The notes: generated from the sequence alone by a model not told the origin. Shown: positions 43,561 to 55,567, numbered from the stretch's first letter. The stretch: 64,000 nucleotides of DNA from Eledone cirrhosa (GCA_964016885.1 OZ024745.1:47691542-47755541); one strand, 5' to 3'. Numbers and translations: made by a program.

Positions 43561-45784
43561 AACTTGTTTTGATGCTTAGAATCGGTAATATTACAGTAAT
43601 TCATTGTTTTTGTTTTTATTCATTTAAAGATAAATTGGACTTGTGCTACTGTTACAGTGCTTTGGATTCTAGCTTGAATTTTAAGCCCCTCAAGAGTTGT
43701 ATCCTTGTAATACTTGACCCCATAAATTTAGCCTTAAAAATTAGACTTTTACAGGAGTATATACAGTGTGTGTGTGTGTGTGTATGTATGTATATATATA
43801 TCCCTAGTTCAAACGGAACAAACTAAAATAGGATTTTTTAACACATCAAATGGCTATGGGAGTATACCAGAGGGAAAATAGGAATCAAAGGGGTTCATAA
43901 GTAAATAAAGACCGAGAACTACTGTTTTAGACAAGCTACAACAAAAAGAAATCCTCTATTTTGTAAAATAGTCCAGTATTAAATTATTCCTTGTTTGAAC
44001 TAGAAGACTGACTGTACAAAATATTTTGTAAATTAAGATTTTTCTTTTTATTAGACCAGTCCAGAACTAGAATCGATTCTTTCTCTCCTTCTCTGGAAGA
44101 AATTGGCTATGTTTATACCTGGACAGGGGATGGGCTTTGTCAGGTTTAAAATGCCCAAGAAACACTGTAAGTTACTACGGTGCCACTACAACTCCACAAG
44201 TAGTTACATGTAAAAAAAATAATTACAGATCTTTCCCTGGATAAGGATTCCTCTGTATCACTAGTTGAAGAGGATTTAAAATTGCAGTATCATCTCTACC
44301 CAATTATAGCTAGAGAAAGGTTAAGCATTGAGTTATCTTTTACAGAGACACAGTGCAGTTATAGTTATGATATGAGGGTTGATCCCCATAAACTCAAATA
44401 ACTTTACCTCTTACTGCCTACTTATAGAGACAGAGATCAGTATATATATATATAATACTGGGGAAGGTGAGAGACGGAGGCGATGACAGTTGGAGTTTGG
44501 CTCCTCTGTGTCCGGACCTGGTGTACATGTGTGTGTATGTTTACTCTATTCACCCCTCAAATACAGTCACAGTCAAATGTAAACCAAGTGATTCATCTGA
44601 CTTTCATACTAGACTCTTAGATTCATTAGTTATTGTGTTGATGTAACACCAGTTTTCTTGAGTTTGTCACATTTGGTTATTTGACTTTTCATGACCAGAT
44701 GAATGCAATAGCTATTTTGACCAATTGATACATATGGTGAAACCAAACCCTTTAGCCACACACACACAAAGGTAGATAAATGAACTGATCCAGAGAGAGT
44801 TAGATCACTGGGTTATATTTGAACTATCTTTAGTTATCTAAAGGCTATCGTTTTTGTATTTATTTTGCAAAATTCTTGAATCGGAGGAGCAAAAATAGTC
44901 ATTGCGAAAGTCACAAAATGTGTAATGAAAGAGCTTTGAAAATTAAATAACCATCCAGTTACTAAGCTGGTGTGTGTGTTTAGTGGGAACATGGCCCTCC
45001 CAAAGTATAACAGCAACAAGTGTATTCATTTCCATAATTGCACATTTATTTTATGTTGATTGCTATATATTTGAAATTATCACCTTATTTATTATCTAAA
45101 TCATATATTTTTTCTTGCACATGTCGTGACGGATTTATTTTGTTTTTAATATACTACCAAATTGTAAAAATATAACTATCAATTTTGCTGTCATTTTTTA
45201 CAAACATTCAAAATTGATTTTGTTTTTTGTTTTATTTACAATTTTTCTTCACCACTATTTTTTTTGAATAAATTATTTCTGCTACCTTATAATTTAAGGA
45301 ATAAAATTTATTTCGCATTGTTATTTCTGTATTGATTTCATCCAGATGGTTGATTTTCTAAAAGTTTGATATATGACTAGCATAGTACCCATTAAACATT
45401 TGGGGTGTATAGTAAAAATAAAAACATTTAATAGCATGGTTTCAACATTCTAAATAATTCTTGATTCTCCTTCACCTTCATAATTTTCAATATGATTTCT
45501 TTTTCTTCTGCTTATTTATAGACAGATAAATAGAAATTATTATTTTTCTTGCTTGGCTGCTGTTTCCAGCTAACTTGTCTATAGAGTTGTTTTATTGTCA
45601 CCACCAGAAAAGAGAGCAGGGTGGCAATAAATAGAAAAAAAAAAATTGTGAATACGTTTGTGTGTGCAACATAGAGAAGGGAGAAAGATGTTAAGGAAAG
45701 AAGAGAAATGCATCCCTTTCTCCTTGTCTTGATGCATGGAAATGAACAACTTCTGTTAACAAAACCATGAACAATATATTTCAA
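43561..45784. other. intergenic, no gene seen
   Basis: It contains (TG)n/(TA)n at 43766-43800, a family C tail in plus orientation (44080-44215), and at 44998-45012 a short match to the 14.7 kb inverted-repeat termini. No coding block. Confidence 0.5.
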
Positions 45785-45978
45785 GATAGATCCTCCACGC
45801 TGTAAAGTGGTTGTGTAGGTGCCACGATCAAAAGCACCTAGTACTCACTGTAAATGAGGTAGGTGTTAGGAAGGGCATCCAGCTGTAGAAATCAAGGCAA
45901 TGCCAGGTCAGGTGACCATAACAGGACAACTCGTCTAACCCATGCTAGCATGGAAGAATGGACATAAAACGGTGATGA
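45785..45978 (+). repeat. RTE-like LINE/SINE 3' tail
   Basis: 'cctccacgctgtaaagtgg' to 'tggacataaaacggtgatga', including 'ggtgttaggaagggcatcc'. No head or coding part. Confidence 0.72.
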
Positions 45979-48900
45979 TCCTCCATTGATTTCTACAATG
46001 AGCATTCAGCTCTTAGAATTTGACATTTAGTTAATTATTCTCTCTTGTCAATGGGTACATGACTAGTGAGATTTGAACTCATGGCCATGTGATCATAGCC
46101 CAGAACCTTATAGTCATTGTGCATCATTTTCAAAAATAAAAGATTAACAACATTGAATGTTGTAAAACATTTATTAAGCAAATAAATAATTGATTAAATA
46201 AGTCATAACAATACATATTTTAGATACAAAGAATGTTTCACTGCTAAAAAAAATGATTCTTCTACAAAAGTTGCAATGAGAACTATTGTCTGGAGGAAAT
46301 AGAACTGTTTCATACAAAAAGCCAGGCACCTCCAACAGTTTTGCAAGTTTTCTTTCCATTTCTCTGTTTTGTAGTCAACTATCTTTATATATATATATAT
46401 ATATATATATATTTGAAATGAATTAGACCCAAAAAGACTAATCACAGCCTTAATCTTGTTATTTACACTGGAAATAACATGAGAAACCTTTGCTAATTTT
46501 CAGCAATTTTATCTAATTTTAAATTCTTTTATTTTTTCTTGTTTAACGTTTTCATCACAAAAATATAGTAACATCTTAAATATGATACAAAGAACAGACG
46601 AAGGGGGAGGGGGTTCTAGACTAAATGTATAGCATTTTTTCAATATTGCTGAAGGCCTTATGACTACTTTGACAATTTATCTAAATTTTTTACAGAAATT
46701 CCCTAAACTAATTCTGTATACCTTTATAGATAAGATTCCAGCTCGTCATCAAAGGATTATTAGATAAGTTTTAATGAATTATAAAATTAAAACAACTGAT
46801 ACAAATAGTGAATACTCAGTGCTGGTGATTATAGGTAAGTGTTGATGAGTGAGGGAACAAATTACTGAAAATAATCATTAGATAAATTAAACATTTTGGG
46901 TGGGGACAGAAATAATGACATTCTATTGTCTAACATTTTAGTGATGTTATTCTTTCAAGCTATCCTAGTCAGCAGTCTATGGTAAAAGATGTTACTGCTC
47001 GATTTCAGAAAGGAAGATGTGGCTTCTAAATGTTTAAATGTATTTTGAGATCTGAATGATAAAGAAAAACACAAGTTAATTATTGAAAAATGAAGAAACT
47101 GATCAAAGTGATAATAGTTCTTACAAAAGTTTCAGTTAAGATACTATTTAGCAACAAATTCTTATATTAAAATACAAAGATTATTCAATGTAATCTCACT
47201 TGTGAGGCTCATAGAACATACAGATAACCCTTCTGTTACCATATTTCTAATACTGCTTATGATTTTCAAAGAATTTGGAGGGATTTAGTCATATATCTAA
47301 CTTTAACATTAGGTTGGTGTATAATGTAAAGATTCTTACAGGAAGGTTTAAATTTTTTTATCATAGAACCAAAAGCAGTTTCGGGTAGTTTGGTACCAAA
47401 AGGATTAATGAAATGGTTGAAGTTCTTACAAAAGTTTCAGTTGACAAGTAATATATTGGCAGAGTCATTAGATGGAGTGCGTTGTGGTATCTGCTCTCTG
47501 AGTTCAACTTTGCTATTTATCCTTTCAAGGTCATTAAAAAAGTACCAGTTTAGTACTAGTGTTGAATCTTCCTCTATATCTCTTTCTATGGAAGAAACCT
47601 GCTGAACTCAGGCCTAGGTTTCACCAGACTTAAAATGCCCAATAAATGCTGTATGGCAATACAGTGCCCCTATGACTCCATTAGAAGTCCTTTATATATT
47701 AAAATATTGTGAAACTCATATAATATAGAAGATTAAAACATGAAGTATGTGATTTTGCAAGCATTGAAACAAGTATAATGATACTAATTTAACTGTTTCG
47801 TTACTATATTTCTAACGAAAGAAACTGCTTCTGATTTTCACGTCATCTTGAATTTAATCAAGATGATTTTCAAATCATTCTGAATATAAACTTTCTCATT
47901 ATTAAGCAGGTGTTTGGAACATAACAAAGATTCTTACATAAAATGATGGTGGTAGGTTTTATAAAGACAATTATAAACACTTTAAAATATACAGCTTAAT
48001 ATTATAGACCCACCAGGGACAGTTTCAGGTGGTTTGGTATTAATGAGAAAAATATCTAACATCATTATTTTCATGTTAGGTGTCAAATTGACAGAGCTGC
48101 TAGAGCATAAAACTTGTATTTTTTACATATTTGTGCTCTGAGTTCAAAACCCACTGTGGTTGGCTTTGCCTTTCATCATTTCAGGGTTGATACAGTGGTT
48201 TGGCAGAATTGTTAGGGCTTTCAATGAGATGCTTTGTGGTTTTTGTTCAAGTCCTTTGCATTCAGAGTTCAAATCCTGCTGTGGCCTACATACCATTATA
48301 AGCTGAGAAATGTGTGACCAAAAATTCTACATATATGAGGTGTTAAAATGTTTTCGCTTTGGAGGTAAATATTACACTGGTTTCACTTTGTAGGTGTGAT
48401 TTGTTTTGAATGAATATGGCCTTCAAAATGGTTGAAAATTGGTAAAATGTTAGAGGCTTGAAAGACACACCCTGTATGGTAGTTAGTATTACCATAAAAA
48501 AAACATGCCAAATACAGAAGATAATGAGCAAGCTTGGTTGCTCTGACTCGCCTGGTCTTGAACTATGACAACCCATGCCAACATGGAGAGATGATGTAAT
48601 ATAATATCATCATTATTGTTGTTTTTACATCAACTTTTTCATGGATTGGACAGGACTTTTTGAGGCAATGTTTTCATGAAACTAACTTTATTAATCTCCT
48701 CTTACAACATTAATACAGTGTACCTACATTATCTCTGCTCTTCTTGGTAGTAAATCATAGTTTATACATATGTATGTCCTTGAAAGAAATGACAAAAGGG
48801 TTCAAAATCTTTTTTTCAAATGATCTGAATATATTTGAAGGTTAAGCCCAGTAAATAATGGGTTCTAATATAGACCACTAATTTGGAGAGAAAAGAAAGT

Positions 48901-49231
48901 TGATTAAATCAACTCTGGTACTTCACTGGTATTTCATTTTATTGACTTTAGAAAGATGAAAGGTAAAATTAATTATATCAACTCTAGTACTTGATTGGTG
49001 CTTTATTTTATCAACCTCAGAAGGAGAAAAGGCAAAGTTGACCATGACAGGATTTGAACTCAGAAAGTAAAGAGCTAAGCATTTGTCTGACACTAACAAT
49101 TCTGTCAATCCACCCCACTATATCTCTAAATAATAATCACCATTAGATAATGAATAATGATTTATTACTATTTACTAATAGTTACAATTAATTATCAAAT
49201 ATAAAAATAATAATTACCATCATAGTGCCAA
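45979..49231. other. intergenic with old repeats, no gene seen
   Basis: (TA)n at 46386-46412. MITE-2-type copies near 47230-47410 and 47790-48050. A family C SINE at 47440-47690. SINE-like words around 48110-48290 and 48890-49110. Confidence 0.5.
49161..49166 (-). promoter_or_regulatory. candidate poly(A) signal of RIIAD1
   Basis: AATAAA on the minus strand, about 66 bases beyond the RIIAD1 stop codon. It is the first canonical signal downstream. Confidence 0.55.
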
Positions 49232-49329
49232 CTAAAAATTCTTCAATAATAGATTTTCTTTCATCTTTGCCTGTCTCCGATGAAGTTCTTCAGTAATAAT
49301 GCGTCTAAGATTGGGATCGGTAAAATGAG
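49232..49329 (-). CDS. RIIAD1: RIIAD1 exon 4
   Basis: Acceptor 'atgttgtag'. The first base pair completes the Ala codon. It reads HFTDPNLRRIITEELHRRQ and a Lys/Leu tail ending KNF, stop TAG at 49232-49234. The C-terminal tail is charged and probably extends the second helix. Confidence 0.92.
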
Positions 49330-52300
49330 CTACAACATAAAAAGTAACAAATCAAATAATTCTGATAATTTACCAGAAAACACATTTTGAATAAAGTCTT
49401 AATTATTTTATCATATTTTTTTCAGTGCTTATGCTACGATAAAATGTACCCAGTACACTCAGTAAAAGTTATTGACATTAGGAAAAGCATGCAGTCATAA
49501 AATCTATGAAACATATGAACACATGTTTTTCCAACCTGTCTTGTCTCAGACCATGATGACCCATCCAACTCATGCTAATATGAAAGACAGATATAATATG
49601 ATGATGATGTTTTACATCTATCTTCATATGTCAGCATCAGTCTTTTACAACTTTGGATATTTTCATAAGCTGGAATGAATTGTTCATACAAATATTACTA
49701 TAGCTTGAGTCTTTCTGACAGTTACACTTAACTACAAAGGAGTGGTCGGTACCTTATTAGTTAAACAGGCAGCAACAAACAAAATAATGAGTCTTGCCTA
49801 AGAGAAAAACACAATAACTGTAGAAAGATTGAAACTCCATGTGATAATTTACCAACTATTTTAACTTAGAAGCCCTTGTGTTTCCTTGATAAAGAAAGGT
49901 TCATAAAATATAACTCTATTATCCTCATTTATAAGCATGTTTTCATCTCTTCTCACTACTTAATATTGTTGAGTTTTTGCTAAATCAAGCCAGTTAATAG
50001 CTAACAGAATTATCCATTAGCCAATAGTAAACAAACTTCTTAAAGTCATAAGAATAAAAGTTTAGGATTTTTTTACTATGACTATATCTTTGGAATAGCA
50101 CTTCCTAGCTTTTTTTTTTTGTTTGCATCTTTATCTTTAATATAGGCTGATTTGGTTGTAGGATATGCTATACTAATTCAACAGGAGCTAAAGCAGAATT
50201 TACTACTTTGTACTTAGCAGTCGTGCATATACTTGGTATTTAATTATGTCAAAAACAAAACAAAAGGCTTAATTTACCTGCAGCAAACTCATGGATATTA
50301 TCTGGTTGTTTCAATAGAATTTCACTGTAAAAGATAAGTTTAAACAGAATGAAAAACGTGTTCATAAAAACAAATAATAGTTCATGCATTCATGAGAAAT
50401 TTGTACATTATTATTCAGGACTTTAAGATGTCTATCTTTAACATTAAATATTAATTTTTTCCTTGTTTTTGATTAGTAAGAACAGTGTCTACGACCCTTT
50501 TCAAAGCCTCTGGCATATTGTAAGGGGTAACTAAAAGGTTTGGCACCAGATAGGACATCTGACTATAAAACCTTGCCTCAAAAAGTCTCCAGGGTGAGTA
50601 TTAAAACTGTCATGTGGCCCACACGGCAACTCTCTGCTTTAGCAACGAAAATTACTTCGAAACTCTTGATGAATTGAGTATCAATGTTCTTTTTTTGTTT
50701 TGTTTTGTTTTTTACTAAGTAACAAATTCTTACCAAATGCAATTCATGTATCTGAGTTACACTAAAACCCACACCAAAATAAGAAGACAAGGTGACAGTT
50801 TAATATTCAGTTGCCACTAGTTATATTTCAAACAAAAATTACAAGAGTTAGAAGATCTGTAATTATGTCCATACCTTAAAAATCCGGCCAGCATGCATTC
50901 GACTTCAGGGTGTTCATTCAGGTATTTCTCATTTTCAATCCGAATGTGGATCTAAATATCAAAATTAGAAATAAAGAAAATTATGGAAATAACTTTATTT
51001 TGTGAAATATTCTTGTTGAGAATACATAATCCACAGGAGGCAAGGTGGCATCAATACAGTAGTTGATGTAATAACCATATAGATCTGGAGTGCAGAAATG
51101 AAGTTTTGAGTCTAACCTATAGTGGGAGCATGTAACAAGTGGTTAGTAGGTCTAACATACTGGTCAAGAACATGCAGCTCTAAGGAACACTAAATGTTGC
51201 TCTTCAGAATGAAAAGCTTCCAAGTCGAACATGTCAGACAGTTTAACGCTTTCGCCCACCTCTTCAAAGCCTTTAGCAGAGTTCAATGTCTTTTTTTTCC
51301 TTATTTTTAAAAGAATTTTCTTTTTCTACTTTCTATTTTCATTATTATTACAATTTTACCGATCACATAATAACAGAGAGATGTAAGTAAATACGGTCTG
51401 TTGCGCTACACATACATACTTGCTGTCACCATACTCAGAAATATCATTCTACCAATTAGAAGGCAACAGGGGAGGCAACTCATCCTTATTACTTTTTCCC
51501 AGTCTAGTGCCTAAATCAGAAAACATTTTTTCACGAACGTAAACTGTCTTTGCTGTAATAGGAAGTATCGCCCATATAGCATAATGTAATACCAGATGCT
51601 GGGTGCCTGAAAAACGGGAAAAAAAAACGTTCTTCGTTTTCACACATAGTGCTTATATCCTTTCAGGATAATGCACATACACTGAATTTATAAATATATA
51701 TTCATTTTAAAAAATGAATTTCTAAAAGTCCAAGGTCCCGGCTTTATACAGGAATAAATAAGAAGTCGTGCGACATTATTTTCTGAAGAACTTTCGTTGG
51801 TATCGCCGTCAATAGGTCTCAAATGAAGAAAATGAAAATACCTCATTCGAACATCTGATTAGCTTCGCATGCTTCGCTTATGTATATTATCATCAACATC
51901 ATCATCACTATTTAACGTCCATTTTTCCACGCAAGCATGGGTTAGACGAGTTTTCCCATTGTGAGACAGGTCAGATCAGGTGGCCGTGTCTTGTTTATAC
52001 AGAACTGGTTCTGGCTTGGTTTCGACGGCTGGATGCCCTTCCTAACACCAACCACATTTACATATTTCTCTTGGTCTCTCTCGGCCAAACTAGGGAAATC
52101 CAACCCGTCAACAGAAGTTTAATAAATGCATTTTTAATAATACCTTTGCAGGCACAAGTACACATTATACCTGATACATAACATCACACAATTAAACTGA
52201 GGTTATATGTTCTTCGACGAAAATTTTATTTAATAAATTAGTAACATAGCGGTTGTGTGTTATTGTGGTTTATATATTTCATAACCTGTGATCAGGGTGA

Positions 52301-54569
52301 ATTACTTACCCCAGGAATAATCACATCATCATAATAATAATTGTTTCTACTTTTGGCACAAGGCCACCAATTACCCAGTGAATTACTGGTACTTTATGTT
52401 ATCGACCCCGTAAGGATGAAAGGCAAAGTTAACCTCGACGGGATTTGAACTCAGAATGGCAAGGGCCGTAACTCTATGCGTCAAAGCATGGCGTCCGATC
52501 CTCTACCGATAAAAATGCACAGTTAATCATTTACTTACACACCCGCAATCTCTGTTCGCACAGAAACATCAATCTTCCATCGCTTACACTTTACGCAACG
52601 GTGACCACATCACTAAGCAATCAGCAAGTGAGCACACAATAATCGAATCAACACCATACAACCTACCACAATCCATTCCATACATTAGATCCGCTATATA
52701 TATATATATATAATATTAAGGATACTATTTATGGTTATGTATATATTAAAACTTTTTATAGTTATGTATATTTTAAACCCTAAACAGTGAAGGTCAGTAA
52801 TTTATTACTACCTTATTACCAGTAAGATAAATAGCTCAATGTAATAACATCAGTTGTTCTACAGAGCAGTTATATAGAATCCACAAGAATCAAATGCAGA
52901 GGTTATATTTAATTTGTTGGGATTCAACAAACTTAAACATTTTTATAACTGATATAAAGCACTCAACAGTTTAGTGGAGTGTGTCAATATTTATTTATAA
53001 AACAAATCTGCATTGTATTTTATCTGATGAAAACGCATCAGAATTTGCCTTGGTGCCCCTTGAAATATGTATAATAAAATAAATATGGTTTTATAAATAT
53101 AAATATAGTTTCCATTTGTTAATATATTGTATATATATACTATATATTAATAAATGGAAACTATATTTATAAAACCATAATTATTTTATTTTATTATATA
53201 TATTTCAAGGGCAACCAAGGTAAATTATGGTGCGCTTTCATCGGATAAAATTACCTTGGTTGCCCTTGAAATATATATAATAAAATAATTATGGTTTTAT
53301 AAATATAGTTTCGATTTATTAATATATTGTATATTTACTGTACTAACTGTTGAATGCTTTATATCAGTTATAAAATATTTTAAGCTTGTTGAATCCCAAC
53401 AAATTAAATATAACCTCTGCATATATATATATGGAACGGGAACAAAACAGAGAGGCAGTACGAACAAAGGTTTATTAGTTTCACGCTCTTGAGAGTGGGG
53501 GGGAACGACGTTTCGGGCATAAGCCCTTCATCAGGCGAAACAGAAATTGAACGAAGACTGCGTTACACCCTCTTATGTAATCAGTAACGTAATCCATGGT
53601 ACATTAAAAAAAGACGATATTATATATAAACTGCATGAGGAGAAAATTAGTGATGGAAATATATGAATGTTTATTTAAGTGATCGCCATATATATATATA
53701 GGAAAAGCGTCAGGACCCCGACGGCTGAGCTCCGGCCGATTCGACAGCTAGACCCCGAACGTTCGGATCTAGCTGTCGAAAGGGCCGGAGCTCAGACGTT
53801 GGGATCCTGACTCTTTTCTTATTACCCACTCTACTACCCTAAGAATTGAATACTCTGGTGCGTTATGGTCCACCTGGTATCTTACCACATCCTCTTTGTT
53901 TTATATATACTAGCAGAAAAACCACCCTTCGGGTGGTTTTCTGCTAGCATGTGTAGTGTGTATATTGATATTATATGCATGTAAATATGATACATCAAAT
54001 AAAATCGTAATTGACAATATACACAGAAATTGAACGAAAACTGTGTTACACTGTCTTATGTAATCAGTAACGTAATCCATGATACATTTAAAAAAAAGAC
54101 GATATTATATATCTGTTAGCATGTGTAGTGTGCATATTTATATTATACGCAAGTATATATACATGTAGATATGATACATCAAATAAAATCGTAATTGACA
54201 ATATACACAGAAATTGAACGAAGACTGCGTTACACCTTCTTATGTAATCAGTAACGTAATCCATGATACATTAAAAAAAGACGATATTATATATAAACTG
54301 CATGAGGAGAAAATTAGTGATGGAAATATATGAATGTTTATTTAAGCGATCGCCAACCGGAAGTGTTGACATTTGAAAATTTTACAAGTGAATCTTTAAA
54401 TAAGCAATAAAATATATTTAATCAACAGATACGAAATTTAGTAGATAAATTATGTAATATTCATTCATTATTTATTCAAAGTAATCCAACTTATCTTACT
54501 AAGGGGATAAAAAATTATAAACCGTACGCAGTCCCGCTCTTCTTACTTTATTATAGTTTATATATATAT

Positions 54570-54609
<40 letters not shown>

Positions 54610-55096
54610 CACACACACGAGTAGACGATGGAACTCTGACCCAAAACCTAACATTAACCTTAATCCTAAACCTAACGAGTCCCTATCTTAACCTGGGTAA
54701 ACGCAATAAATTTGATGAAACGAACGAGATATTTTCTTCATTGGAGATCTATTGCCAATGATACCATCATTAGAAATGTAACGTGTAATATTTATATTTA
54801 ACAAATAATAGAAATATAAGTTTTTTCTGAATATGTACACATACAAATATATACTTATATGAAAACGATATGTAAATATTTAATTAATATTCATTTAAAA
54901 ATAAAATTAGCTTTTCTTCAAATAATATTTTCATTTCTTTTTAAGCATGTAAGGAATATTAACATTCATGTATTACCTTTAATTTGTTTAATTTTTCTTG
55001 ATCTTCATCATTAAGGGCTCCCAAATCATCATCAGTCTTTAAATCGTAGCCTTCCATACCATGGGGAGGGTCATGTTTTGGCTTAGCTGCCGCCAT
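49232..55096 (-). CDS. RIIAD1: RIIAD1 orthologue (RIIa domain-containing protein 1), four exons, complete
   Basis: Exons on the minus strand are 55096-54977, 50951-50875, 50324-50278 and 49329-49232; all introns are GT-AG and the phases join. The product is 113 residues: an N-terminal tail (MAAAKPKHDPPHGMEGYDLK, acidic linker, DQEKLNKLK), then the family core IHIRIENEKYLNEHPEVECM, GFLSEILLKQPDNIHEFAA and HFTDPNLRR. Vertebrate RIIAD1 (about 90 residues) has the same NEKYL..H.EVE...GF..EI.LK.PDNI.EFAA..FTDP pattern. The fold is the RIIa/DPY-30 dimerisation-docking helix pair, used in PKA regulatory subunits and ciliary/flagellar proteins to bind amphipathic helices of anchoring proteins; a role in motile cilia or sperm is inferred. 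The chosen ATG is the first Met in an ATGGCGGC context. Confidence 0.93.
49430..49625. repeat. decayed RTE-type tail in RIIAD1 intron 3
   Basis: 'cattaggaaaagcatgcagt' and 'gacagatataatatgatgat' are diverged pieces of the shared tail in plus orientation. Confidence 0.45.
50278..50324 (-). CDS. RIIAD1: RIIAD1 exon 3 (47-bp small exon)
   Basis: Acceptor 'tcttttacag' and donor GCAG|GTAAAT. It encodes the SEILLKQPDNIHEFAA segment, the conserved PDNI-x-EFAA turn between the two helices of the docking fold. Only 47 bp, but both splice sites and the phases (2 in, 1 out) fit its neighbours. Confidence 0.92.
50875..50951 (-). CDS. RIIAD1: RIIAD1 exon 2
   Basis: Acceptor 'tgatatttag' and donor AAG|GTATGG. 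It encodes IHIRIENEKYLNEHPEVECM and LAGFL, the first docking helix. Confidence 0.92.
51000..51888. other. RIIAD1 intron 1, no feature seen
   Basis: Mostly unique AT-rich sequence; no second gene or full repeat recognised. Confidence 0.5.
51889..52062 (-). repeat. RTE-like LINE/SINE 3' tail
   Basis: (CAT)n, 'aacgtccatttttccacgc', 'catgggttagacgagttt' and 'ggctggatgcccttcctaac'. A lone tail on the minus strand in RIIAD1 intron 1. Confidence 0.75.
52337..52512 (-). mobile_element. tRNA-derived SINE (type B)
   Basis: 'aataattgtttctactttt' to 'gcatggcgtccgatcctct', nearly full length. It lies in the same orientation as RIIAD1. Confidence 0.84.
52895..53421. mobile_element. foldback (long palindromic) element 1
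   Basis: The outer arms 'tgcagaggttatatttaat' (52895) and its complement (ending 53421) enclose further inverted blocks: 'tatggttttataaatata', 'ccttggt(g/t)gcccttgaaat'. The block 53215-53270 is present in both directions. Several inner segments also occur in the 56.5 kb palindrome, so both belong to one family of foldback sequences. No ORF of interest. Confidence 0.78.
53430..53690 (-). mobile_element. Penelope-type terminal block with hammerhead-like motif
   Basis: Sequence from 'acgggaacaaaacagagag' through 'cgacgtttcgggcataagc' to 'tttaagtgatcgcc'. The 53545-53690 part recurs at 54025-54120 and 54210-54355. Blocks of the type 'gaaggGCTTATGCCCGAAACGTCG' (read on the minus strand) are known to me from terminal repeats of Penelope-like elements; the assignment is from memory of the pattern. 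Confidence 0.5.
53503..53536 (-). ncRNA. hammerhead-ribozyme-like core
   Basis: The minus strand reads CTGATGA, then a 4-bp hairpin GGGC-TTAT-GCCC, then GAAA and CGTC. This is the order of the hammerhead core (CUGAUGA, helix II, GAAA, cleavage-site GUC). Deviations: an extra A before helix II, a helix III of only two base pairs with no loop (which would need pairing between two copies), and a weak helix I. Penelope-like elements are reported to carry such minimal hammerheads. Confidence 0.45.
53701..53820. repeat. ~118-bp imperfect hairpin, GC-rich
   Basis: The left arm 'cggctgagctccggccg..tcgacagctaga' and right arm 'tctagctgtcgaaagggccggagctcag' fold back around GAACGTTC at the centre. It stands out by GC content from its AT-rich surroundings. 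Ends are 'aaaagcgtcagga' and 'tcctgactcttttc'. Confidence 0.75.
53908..54360. repeat. short hairpin plus two tandem ~175-185-bp units
   Basis: The hairpin 53909-53946 (CTAGCAGAAAA..CCACCC, TTC, mirrored) is followed by unit 1 (about 53946-54117) and unit 2 (about 54118-54300). Both start 'agcatgtgtagtgtg' and share 'gatacatcaaataaaatcg' and 'cagaaattgaacgaa'. The second half of each unit equals the 53545-53640 block. Confidence 0.72.
54361..54976. other. RIIAD1 intron 1, proximal part
   Basis: (TA)n tracts at 54555-54605 and (CA)n next to them; otherwise no feature. It ends at the exon 1 donor AAG|GTAATA on the minus strand. Confidence 0.55.
54977..55096 (-). CDS. RIIAD1: RIIAD1 exon 1 (start codon)
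   Basis: ATG at 55096-55094, 40 codons, donor AAG|GTAATA. It encodes the poorly conserved N-terminal tail, Pro/His-rich then acidic. In-frame upstream sequence from 55097 gives no earlier ATG that I could support. Confidence 0.9.
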
Positions 55097-55485
55097 TGTG
55101 TACAGTTGTTATTTACCTTGGCAATATGACGTCACATCATTACTTCTAACATTTTAGAGACACTGTTTCGTATTTAATGGCATTTCAAACTTTTTACTTT
55201 GCTATTTTGAAGGATTTATTAAATTTTAAATAAACTTAAAATTTATTTTTATTTCTATTTCTAATCTAAACTGTTTAGAGCTCATTTTTTCATTTTGATA
55301 ATTTCAATAGAAGAAAATTGATGCTTTATTTGTATAGTAAAATTCATTTTTATTTCTAATCTAAAACTACTTACAGCTATTTCTTTCATTCAAATAATAT
55401 TCTTTAAGTATTTAAGACATTAAGTTTTAAAAAAGAAAATATACAAATAAACATTTTCATAGAGTTTTCAATAAAAGTATTAGCT
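55097..55485. promoter_or_regulatory. RIIAD1 5' flank (presumed promoter region)
   Basis: Position only: it lies between the RIIAD1 start codon and the tRNA-Ser terminator. AT-rich, with no clear TATA box or initiator that I can defend. Confidence 0.3.
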
Positions 55486-55567
55486 CGTCGCCGATAGGAT
55501 TCGAACCTATGCGGGGAGACCCCAATGGATTTCTAGTCCATCGCCTTAACCACTCGGCCACGACGAC
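55486..55567 (-). tRNA. tRNA-Ser (anticodon AGA)
   Basis: An 82-nt class II tRNA on the minus strand. Acceptor GTCGTCG pairs with CGGCGAC and is followed by discriminator G. A-box TGGCCGAGTGG, anticodon loop CTAGAAA, a long variable arm typical of serine, and B-box GGTTCGAATCC. No intron. A T-run (CTTTT) follows shortly as a Pol III terminator. It is identical to the copy at 57474. Confidence 0.97.
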
